NCBI GenBank assembly: GCA_020428895.1
Contig: JAGQLZ010000036.1
Location: forward strand, 1 to 13,042
Direction of reading: 5' to 3'
From: Candidatus Kaiserbacteria bacterium
GTDB lineage: Bacteria; Patescibacteriota; Minisyncoccia; Phycocordibacterales; UBA918
Length of the DNA: 13,042 bases
Of this stretch, positions 6,907 through 13,042 are shown in pieces. The position numbers were made by a program, and so were the translations under genes. The notes under the pieces are model-generated. The model worked only from the letters and a program-made list of their open reading frames with translations. It searched no databases and was not told the DNA's origin. Position 1 is the stretch's first letter. Each line of letters starts with the position of its first letter.

Positions 6907-7010
6907 TGCAGAAGCTGTACACCTTGTCGCTGTTTCTGGTCGTTACCTCCAGAAGTAGCTGGCAAGGTCTAGCGACAGTCTACTAGACTGTCTCCCTTTC
7001 GGTCGGACCA
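6907..7010. other. GC-rich structured intergenic element (possible non-coding RNA or 5' leader)
   Basis: This stretch is about 53% GC by hand count, against about 29% in the next 66 bases. It has several strong inverted repeats. Bases 6921-6968 form a long interrupted hairpin (ACCTTG with CAAGGT outside, TTCTGG with CCAGAA inside, 9-base loop). Bases 6975-6993 form an 8-bp hairpin (GACAGTCT / AGACTGTC, 3-base loop). On the minus strand GTCCGACC-GAAA-GGGAGAC (7008-6990) can make a GNRA-capped stem with a tandem G-A mismatch. GACCAGA (6935-6941, read on the minus strand) can pair either with TTCTGG (6954-6949) or with TCTGGTC (7012-7006), so folds are mutually exclusive. Read on the minus strand it would be the ABC leader or the tail of the FN3 transcript. 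I do not recognise it as a known riboswitch or RNA family. Confidence 0.45.
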
Positions 7011-7040
7011 GAGGTTAAAGTCCTCAAGGACTTTAACCTC
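7011..7040 (-). terminator. Perfect 13-bp hairpin overlapping the FN3 gene stop codon
   Basis: Bases 7011-7023 and 7028-7040 are exact reverse complements around a 4-base loop (UUGA on the minus strand). The stop codon TAA (7035-7033) and the preceding Gly codons lie in the first arm. No U-tract follows on the minus strand (next bases TGGTCCGACC), so this is not a standard intrinsic terminator in that direction. It may be an mRNA 3'-end stabiliser or the first stem of the structured element that follows. On the plus strand a run of five Ts follows after five bases, but no plus-strand gene points at it. Confidence 0.5.
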
Positions 7041-8574
7041 CAATGTTTTTGACCCAACCAAAGGTAGCTTCAAAGTTCTCAAGAATCAAATCAATAATGT
7101 TCTTTTCTTGAATTGGCGTAAACAGTACAAAGTCATCCGATTGAACATTATTTCCGGCCTCATCTACACAATTTAACCAAAATTGATATACCGTGGCTGG
7201 TGCAAAATCTACAATCACCTCAACATGTCGCTCTGAATATTCAACTTCCTCCTTTTCAATGGTAATTGGATCAACACCACCAGCCACACCTTCTTGGTAA
7301 GTCATTAAACAATTAGCTGGTTCGTCAGTATTCCACTCGACAATTGTCTGAATACGAGACTCGCTACCTGGGAATAGGGTTGATTCATTGGTTACGTTAG
7401 TAATAATCGGTGGAGCAGTATCTCTAACCGTAATAAAAGTTATTGGCTGACTACGGACTCGATCACCGCCAGAGTTTTCAGCTGTCACAAAGGCTACATA
7501 ACGAGTACCGAGTGTAAGATCGGCCAAACGCATCTGGTGAGTGGTAGCTAGAGTTGGTCTACCAACCGAGTTTTGAGAACCGGTTGTTAAATCTTGATAC
7601 TCAACTAACGCTTTGGCTGGAACTGTGGTATCCCAAGCTAAAGTAGCGGCATTTTCTTCAACTTTAACAATCCGTAAATTACGAATATCAGGCAATAAAG
7701 CCTTTGTAGTAAAAGTAAAATTCAAACTCTCACCGGTAATGCCATATTCATCAGTGGATCGCACTTTAAAACTATAATCGGTATATGACTGCAACCCAAT
7801 TAGTCTAACTTCATGCTGTTGTTTGTCGCCGTCAGTAGTTGATTGCGAAAACTGATAATTGGTTCCATCAAAACCTCTAGTTGGTGAAAATAATACTTCT
7901 GAACTAGCTGCTCGATCAGTTGTCCATTTTACTAAAGCCGTAGTGGTTTCTGGAATTACTGTCGGCGGTCCAACAATGGTCAAATCTTCAGTGATACCCT
8001 CAATCGCTTTTACTGTTTCATTAATAATTTCCTGTAATTTTTGTGGATCAGTAATTTCTTGAATTTTTTCAACAATTTCTTGAGTGGTTTCAGTCTGGGT
8101 TTGTTCTTGTGATTGTGAAGAAGATCCTTCACCAGCCATCGCTCCTGCTCCGTCACCCTGAGCTGACTGTTGACCGTCGCCTTCATTAGTAGTTGGTGTA
8201 CCACTAGTTTGGACTTTGTAATCAGCAGAAATTCCTTGGTTACCTTCATCGTCAGACGAAACTACTCGGAAGTAATAAATCCGTCCTGGTTCAAGGTTAT
8301 TAAGTGTAACTGAGTGCAAAACTCTATCTACTAAAGGCTGACGCACAATACCATAATCAGGTAAAAGTCCGTAATTGACTAAAGAATCAGCTTCTTCATC
8401 TGTTTCCCAAGTAATAGTAACCGTATCCTCACTTACTTCTGCAATTTCTACATTAGAAATTTCTGGTGGTGTTGTATCATCCGCTGCCAAAATTACTCCA
8501 AGAGGAACTGTAAAAATAGCCAAACAAAGAATCAGGAACCTTTTCATAAGAGTTAAATACATCATAGCACTCAT
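7033..8574 (-). CDS. Secreted multi-domain fibronectin type III protein
   Basis: This 513-residue protein is predicted to be exported and extracellular. The signal peptide is best read as MKRFLILCLAIFTVPLGVILA, ending before ADD at residue 31. Four FN3-type beta-sandwich domains follow at about 36-124, 200-290, 295-384 and 388-487. They carry W.TD..A.S.V.Y-type strands and Y.F.V.S.D..G turns. Between domains 1 and 2 lie a Gly/Gln/Ser-rich linker (126-163) and a charged helical stretch (164-198, coiled-coil-like). The C-terminus IIDLILENFEATFGWVKNIGG looks like an amphipathic tail. The ATG at 8574 overlaps the upstream TAA (TAATG), which argues for translational coupling; an ATG at 8547 would start exactly at the signal peptide. 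Neither has a Shine-Dalgarno. FN3 proteins of this build usually act as spacers or adhesins; no enzymatic motif is seen. Confidence 0.85.
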   Translation of the reverse strand: MSAMMYLTLMKRFLILCLAIFTVPLGVILAADDTTPPEISNVEIAEVSEDTVTITWETDEEADSLVNYGLLPDYGIVRQPLVDRVLHSVTLNNLEPGRIYYFRVVSSDDEGNQGISADYKVQTSGTPTTNEGDGQQSAQGDGAGAMAGEGSSSQSQEQTQTETTQEIVEKIQEITDPQKLQEIINETVKAIEGITEDLTIVGPPTVIPETTTALVKWTTDRAASSEVLFSPTRGFDGTNYQFSQSTTDGDKQQHEVRLIGLQSYTDYSFKVRSTDEYGITGESLNFTFTTKALLPDIRNLRIVKVEENAATLAWDTTVPAKALVEYQDLTTGSQNSVGRPTLATTHQMRLADLTLGTRYVAFVTAENSGGDRVRSQPITFITVRDTAPPIITNVTNESTLFPGSESRIQTIVEWNTDEPANCLMTYQEGVAGGVDPITIEKEEVEYSERHVEVIVDFAPATVYQFWLNCVDEAGNNVQSDDFVLFTPIQEKNIIDLILENFEATFGWVKNIGG

Positions 8575-11500
8575 TAATCATCTACTGGAGTAAAGATGTT
8601 AATTCCAGTATGAGGAGCACTGTTTACACCATAAGGAACTGAAATACCCCAGAAAACCTTATCTTCAACTGGTGGAGTTTCAGTAGTTGGTTTTGATAAT
8701 TCAACTTCAAGTCCAACGGCTACTGTCGTTGACGCATCTACACAGCTACCGCTACAAGTACCATAGTCAAAGGTAGTAGTTGAAAACTTTTGTTTTTCAC
8801 CAGGAATTCTAGACGATGTATATCCATCAAGAAGATCGGTAGCCTGTACCTCGATATCAATAGCAATATTTCCTTCATTATATATAGTAGTTGAAGCATT
8901 ATTATTTCCAGTATCACCTTCTACGGCAACAGCTCCGTAATTGATATCATTGTCAATATCAATCGCTCTCATAGTAAACAATTCTACGCCACTTATTGCA
9001 CCACCAAAACCGTAATTACCAGCGCTATCTTCAACTTCAATGAAGGCTGTCCACTCTTCTCCTTCGTAAGGGGCTACGTCAGTTGGGTCAGCATGGAAGA
9101 AAATATCAGCCAGACATTCAACGGTACAAGAATTACCTGAACAACTAACAAAGTTACACTGACCAGATCCGGCCGCAATATAACAATTGTTGTTATCCGC
9201 TGTACATGAAGCACCGCCAGCTACACCACTGCGATAGATAGTAGCTGTAGCAGTAGACAGGTCTGCATAACCATTTAAATCAGTTACGGTACCGGTAGCA
9301 TATACAGCGGTAGTAGTTCCTGGAGTTAAACTAATATCATCACTGTTATTTAAGTAAACTGTGCCTAGAGTTGGGACAAACTGTAGTGATAATTCTGGCA
9401 CTTGAACGTATGAGTCAAGCAATGAACCATTGTCTGTAACTAAGAAACAATACGCGTCATCAGTAGCATCGACTGTTACAGTAACTGCATATTCTAGTTC
9501 AGTATACTGATTTTGATTAACATCTAACAGACCAGTCTTATTATTACTATCTTCAACCATCTCACCGGCAGTAAAGGCTCCTGAAGTACTAGCTAAACGA
9601 TCAGTTGTAGGATCTCCATTGCTAAAGTTTGATGAGGTGGCCATACAAATACCCGAACCTGTACAACTAGATTGATTTGGAACAGCTGTAAACGAAGCTG
9701 GGTTAACCGAAGCACAACTTGGTGCGGTACCTTTAGGAGCGAATGCTAATTGGAATTCTTGATCTACCCTATCTAATCCAGTGTTCTCAACCGCAACACG
9801 TAAACGGGCTACTTCACCAAGATCAAATCCGGTACCAGCTTGGTTCAATCCGGCGGCCCAAGTAGCACCACCGTCAGTCTGCTCTGCTCCGAACCTTACT
9901 GTTGGTGTAGTTTCGACTCGATTGTAAGCCACGTAGCTATCCCAACCTCCGTGCTGACCCCAATATGTGAATCCGACACCACCTGAAGTGTAGGTGTTTG
10001 AAGATGCTGAAGTAGTTGCTACTAAAGTTCCTGAATTGTTATACAACTCAACATCAATCGTATCATCTGTTTGCCAATCGATTACTACTTCGTACCAACC
10101 TGTACTGTATGTAACATTAGTCTGACCAAGAATGTCTGGCGGGTCGCCAATTGGATAGTTATCTGTGCTCTGAACATCTTGAGCTAAAGTAATTCTGTCT
10201 GTACCTAATTGTTCAAGACAGACGGCATAGTTATTATTTGCTGATCCTGGTGATTGAATACCAAACATAGTACAAACTTCGTCTGACGTATAGGCGGTAT
10301 TAACATATTGCATGTAGCGAATTATCTGACCTTGAGAAACAGTTACGTCAGTTCGATAAATACCGTCTGCAGCACGATTATTTTCATAGCCGGTGGTGTC
10401 TAATCCATATGATCCACCGTAAGCAAAACTACCATCAACTGTAAACAGACTAGTATTACCACTGTATTCACTAATATTACCGTCTTCGAAGTCATCAGCA
10501 AAAGCAAATACTTCTGTAAGAGAACTGGTGGTAGTCGGCACACTTGGATTATCGTAATACATGAATAAATCTTTCTGACCACTGGCTGGCATATTAGGTG
10601 TTTCAATCCAAATCTGAGCTTCCGTACCACCGCTGAAGTTTTCAATCCAATGTGGAATTAAAGTAGTTCCGTCTGAATCTGTAAACCGTAAGTCATAGAA
10701 GTTAGCTTGCATATCGTCAGTTTCATGGGCAACTGTAATTTTAACTGCAGTAGTAGCATAGGCAGTCGCATCATTATTGAGCAAGCGAACTCGTTTTCGT
10801 TTATCCCAAGCTGGATGGTACCATTCCGCTGTGTACGCCCCTTCTCCACCATCATCATTTCGCCAACGGTAATGAGTTTGTTGTAACAATTGACAATCAC
10901 TATCATCCCAACGAATCGATCCACAAGCATCTGATCCGTCTACGTCATAATCTTCACCGGCAATATTACCGATTAATCCAGTAAAGTTCCAAGCTGTAGT
11001 CGTAGTAGCTGCTAGTGAAACGTTTTTTCCTCCTAGTCCACTATTGAATCGAACTTTTGTGAATGTTTTACTTGGATTAGCCAACAAACTAGAAGTAGCT
11101 AAAGTAATGAGATTTCCGAAGAAAGCACTCATCTCATAATCACCATTTGATAGGTTAGTAATGACTGGGGTACCACTGATATTAAGACCATTTGCATCCA
11201 TATGAGTGAAACTGTAGTAATTTGCGTTAAAGGTACCTCCAGAAATATTAATTGGATAAGTTAGTGTTGATGAAGCATTTTGGATAGTAGTAGTCGCTCC
11301 AGCTTGACCGATAATTCTTAAGCTACCGCTGTTTTCAAGAGTAACTGTTGTAGTAGTTGGAGCTTCAGTATCAATATATACATTAACAGCCCTTGAACCA
11401 CCGCCCAATGCAGTTCCGTCAAAGTTGGTAGCGTAGCTCCAGTACTCAGTTCGTGTAGCAATTCTAAAGTCACCATAAATGTACAAATCTCCAGCGACTC

Positions 11501-13042
11501 CAGCATGATCTTGAGAGTAAAGTGATGAACTGACATCAATATTAGTTGTGACAGCGCTACTGTCCCAACTTCTAATATCAGTACTCGGACCAATAACTAA
11601 GTTATTGTATACGTCACCTCCAGCTGATTTTGTGTTTATTTCATATTCTGTGCCTGACAATAATTTCAATGTTGAACCGGTCCAATTTGTTTTCACTCCA
11701 CCTACGATATTTGAGAAAACACCATTAACTGACAAAACTTCACCGCTGGCCATAGTAAAACTATTGGCTGACACTAATGAGAAATTATTTGTTGTAGTAG
11801 CTGTATACAGGGTCCAACCTCCAGCCGCATTTGCAAACTGAACATTATAAAATTCATTATTACCAGGATTGACAGTTTCGCCAGTATCACCTGAATTAAA
11901 TAGAACAGTATTTTGATCTAATGCCATTATTCCGCCAGTTGCATCCAGTGAACCAGCAATTGAGATAGTTGAGGTTGAGAGTCTTATGCTACCTGCTTCA
12001 ATTATTAAATCTCCAGTTAAGGTTGATGAAATATCAGTCATTTCAACAGCACCAGAACCACGAACAATTATACTTCCAGCATCTTGTCCATTTAATGTAA
12101 TGGTGGAAGTACCAGTGTTATCAGTAAATATCAAAGTGCCATCATTTGCATCCAACGTATCTAAGTTAATGAAATCGCCACCAACTGCATAATTACCGCT
12201 TACCATTGTCACATCACCACTCATGATTGTTGTTGATCCGGTTGAAGTTGCATTAGTGTCACCAAAAGTCCAATCTCCTGATCCGTTGAAAACTACAGTC
12301 GCAGCGTCTGAACCACCAAACGTGACTGTTTCACCGGCATCAGAACTGGTGAAGTAAAGTAGACCACCGTTGGCGACAAAAGTGTCTCCGTTTACAAACG
12401 AACCACCTATAGTTGTAGTAGCTGGCGGTAGTGTTAGCGTACCACTAGTAATAGTTAGATCACCATTGGTTGTGAGTGTATTGTCAGAAATAGTCCAATC
12501 TCCTGATCCGTTAAATATTAGATTATTGAAGGCATTTTCATTAACATCAATTGTGCGTCCCGCATCATTAGTGGTAAAGGTAAATGTTGACAAAGCACTT
12601 GTCAGTCCAGCATCTGTACCTAAAATCATACTTCCACCAATGCTATGAGATTGTGTACCAGCCGCAATAAAATTAGCATCATCTTGCAACTCCAGCGAAC
12701 CGTCATGCGGAGCACCTGCTCCACCACCAGAAATGGTAACGTTACCATTTGGAGCAAAATCTTTATTATCCCAAACAATCAATTTAGTATTGGCTGGTAA
12801 CGTTAAAGTGTCTGTACCAGCATCAATAGCAGTAAATATAATATCTCCATCATCTGAACTATCCCAATCAGACATATCTGCAATGTTAATTGGATTAGTA
12901 TTTTCGTGTCTAACTATGACATGATCTTCATAAAGATTCATGTTACTAATAGAAGAAATCGGTTCTTTGGTTACGGTAACTGCATTTTCAGCTTCATCAT
13001 TAATGTAAACAGTTATTACATCATTGCTGTCGAAATTTATAT
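8574..13042 (-). CDS. Giant surface protein, 5' end beyond the window: beta-solenoid repeats, DUF2341, lectin-like domain, shared C-terminal module
   Basis: At least 1488 residues are encoded. The frame stays open from 12941 to the window edge and still reads like the same protein (for example VITVYINDEAENAVTVTKEP), so the ATG at 12941 is internal and the signal peptide lies outside. From the N-terminal side there is first a repetitive Gly/Thr/Asp-rich beta-solenoid-like region (about 12650-11690) with units of about 75 residues containing FNGSGDWT. A linker region follows, then YRWRNDDGGE (about 10870-10840). A DUF2341 domain comes next (about 10825-10500; LRFTDSDGTTLIPHWIE, LFMYYDNPS), then a concanavalin/LamG-like beta-sandwich (about 10490-9900; FEDGN...). 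Then come GATWAAGLN...LRVAVENTG (about 9880-9770) and the Cys-containing C-terminal module (about 9370-8577; IYRSGV, NNCY, EC, ADPT, FWGISVPYG), shared with the gene at 2213-4117. It is probably an adhesin or surface filament, exported and acting outside the cell. It ends by overlapping the FN3 gene. Confidence 0.88.
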   Translation of the reverse strand, partial: INFDSNDVITVYINDEAENAVTVTKEPISSISNMNLYEDHVIVRHENTNPINIADMSDWDSSDDGDIIFTAIDAGTDTLTLPANTKLIVWDNKDFAPNGNVTISGGGAGAPHDGSLELQDDANFIAAGTQSHSIGGSMILGTDAGLTSALSTFTFTTNDAGRTIDVNENAFNNLIFNGSGDWTISDNTLTTNGDLTITSGTLTLPPATTTIGGSFVNGDTFVANGGLLYFTSSDAGETVTFGGSDAATVVFNGSGDWTFGDTNATSTGSTTIMSGDVTMVSGNYAVGGDFINLDTLDANDGTLIFTDNTGTSTITLNGQDAGSIIVRGSGAVEMTDISSTLTGDLIIEAGSIRLSTSTISIAGSLDATGGIMALDQNTVLFNSGDTGETVNPGNNEFYNVQFANAAGGWTLYTATTTNNFSLVSANSFTMASGEVLSVNGVFSNIVGGVKTNWTGSTLKLLSGTEYEINTKSAGGDVYNNLVIGPSTDIRSWDSSAVTTNIDVSSSLYSQDHAGVAGDLYIYGDFRIATRTEYWSYATNFDGTALGGGSRAVNVYIDTEAPTTTTVTLENSGSLRIIGQAGATTTIQNASSTLTYPINISGGTFNANYYSFTHMDANGLNISGTPVITNLSNGDYEMSAFFGNLITLATSSLLANPSKTFTKVRFNSGLGGKNVSLAATTTTAWNFTGLIGNIAGEDYDVDGSDACGSIRWDDSDCQLLQQTHYRWRNDDGGEGAYTAEWYHPAWDKRKRVRLLNNDATAYATTAVKITVAHETDDMQANFYDLRFTDSDGTTLIPHWIENFSGGTEAQIWIETPNMPASGQKDLFMYYDNPSVPTTTSSLTEVFAFADDFEDGNISEYSGNTSLFTVDGSFAYGGSYGLDTTGYENNRAADGIYRTDVTVSQGQIIRYMQYVNTAYTSDEVCTMFGIQSPGSANNNYAVCLEQLGTDRITLAQDVQSTDNYPIGDPPDILGQTNVTYSTGWYEVVIDWQTDDTIDVELYNNSGTLVATTSASSNTYTSGGVGFTYWGQHGGWDSYVAYNRVETTPTVRFGAEQTDGGATWAAGLNQAGTGFDLGEVARLRVAVENTGLDRVDQEFQLAFAPKGTAPSCASVNPASFTAVPNQSSCTGSGICMATSSNFSNGDPTTDRLASTSGAFTAGEMVEDSNNKTGLLDVNQNQYTELEYAVTVTVDATDDAYCFLVTDNGSLLDSYVQVPELSLQFVPTLGTVYLNNSDDISLTPGTTTAVYATGTVTDLNGYADLSTATATIYRSGVAGGASCTADNNNCYIAAGSGQCNFVSCSGNSCTVECLADIFFHADPTDVAPYEGEEWTAFIEVEDSAGNYGFGGAISGVELFTMRAIDIDNDINYGAVAVEGDTGNNNASTTIYNEGNIAIDIEVQATDLLDGYTSSRIPGEKQKFSTTTFDYGTCSGSCVDASTTVAVGLEVELSKPTTETPPVEDKVFWGISVPYGVNSAPHTGINIFTPVDD
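12267..12512 (-). repeat. 225-bp spaced exact repeat in the solenoid region of the giant gene
   Basis: The 21-base strings at 12267-12287 and 12492-12512 are identical and lie exactly 225 bases (75 codons) apart in frame, encoding NGSGDWT. This marks one period of the protein repeat. Further, more diverged units lie towards 11690 (RGSGAVEM, ANAAGGWTL). Such near-identical in-frame repeats can recombine and change repeat number. Confidence 0.7.

Noticed and set aside
6875..6958. Plus-strand 27-codon ORF (MLSTINTLIFFAEAVHLV...) in the intergenic gap
   Set aside because: It is hydrophobic and starts with ATG, but it has no ribosome binding site, runs through the inverted repeats that explain the sequence better, and is short enough for chance.
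7000..7012. CTCTGGTCCGACCG resembling the CUGGUCCGA core of guanidine-I (ykkC) riboswitches
   Set aside because: The required upstream partner motif (UAGGGUUCCG) is absent, and the region before it is the FN3 stop-codon hairpin.
12939..12941. ATG at 12941 as the start of the giant protein
   Set aside because: No signal peptide follows, and the frame stays open with the same type of sequence to the window edge, so the start lies outside.
8574..13042. Repeats in the giant gene as a CRISPR array or DNA transposon repeats
   Set aside because: Their period is a multiple of three, they lie within an open frame and correspond to protein repeats.

Overview
The window looks like part of a Candidate Phyla Radiation (Patescibacteria, most like Parcubacteria) genome. 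The evidence is the style of the proteins. There are several large secreted proteins with Thr/Ser-rich linkers, built from DUF2341, fibronectin-III, DUF4215 and dockerin modules and from a Cys-containing C-terminal module that I associate with CPR surface proteins. Base composition is moderately AT-rich (about 40% GC by eye), Shine-Dalgarno signals are weak or absent, and genes are tightly packed. All seven genes lie on the minus strand and all end in TAA or TAG. This lineage call is an inference from recognised families, not from a marker gene. There is no rRNA, tRNA, CRISPR array, transposase or phage gene.

Read in the direction of transcription (right to left), the layout is as follows. 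(1) 13042-7033: a giant surface protein whose start lies beyond the right edge, overlapped by a fibronectin-III protein through a TAATG stop/start junction. (2) 7032-6816: the largest gap, 217 bases. It holds a perfect hairpin over the stop codon and about 100 GC-rich bases with strong, competing inverted repeats, followed by an AT-rich stretch with a candidate -10 box. (3) 6815-4202: a MacB/LolD-type ABC ATPase with a 200-residue helical C-terminal extension, then a MacB/FtsX-type permease. (4) 4117-2213: a second large surface protein with its own good intrinsic terminator. It shares its C-terminal module with the giant protein. (5) 2116-37: a WxL-interacting-protein-like (DUF916/DUF3324-like) membrane-anchored protein, followed one base later by a DUF4215/dockerin protein. 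The window starts inside a perfect 24-bp hairpin that contains the latter's last codons.

As a working picture (inference), this is a cell-envelope locus. Two long adhesin-like proteins with a common C-terminal domain, an FN3 spacer protein, a membrane-anchored Ig-like protein and a Ca-binding dockerin protein would be displayed on the surface. A MacB-type ABC system with an unusual regulatory or scaffold extension sits among them. The features most worth following up are the duplicated helical repeat in the ATPase extension, the structured intergenic element at 6907-7040, the shared C-terminal module, the WxLIP-like/dockerin pair, and the hairpins that engulf stop codons. No stretch longer than 300 bases lacks a gene.
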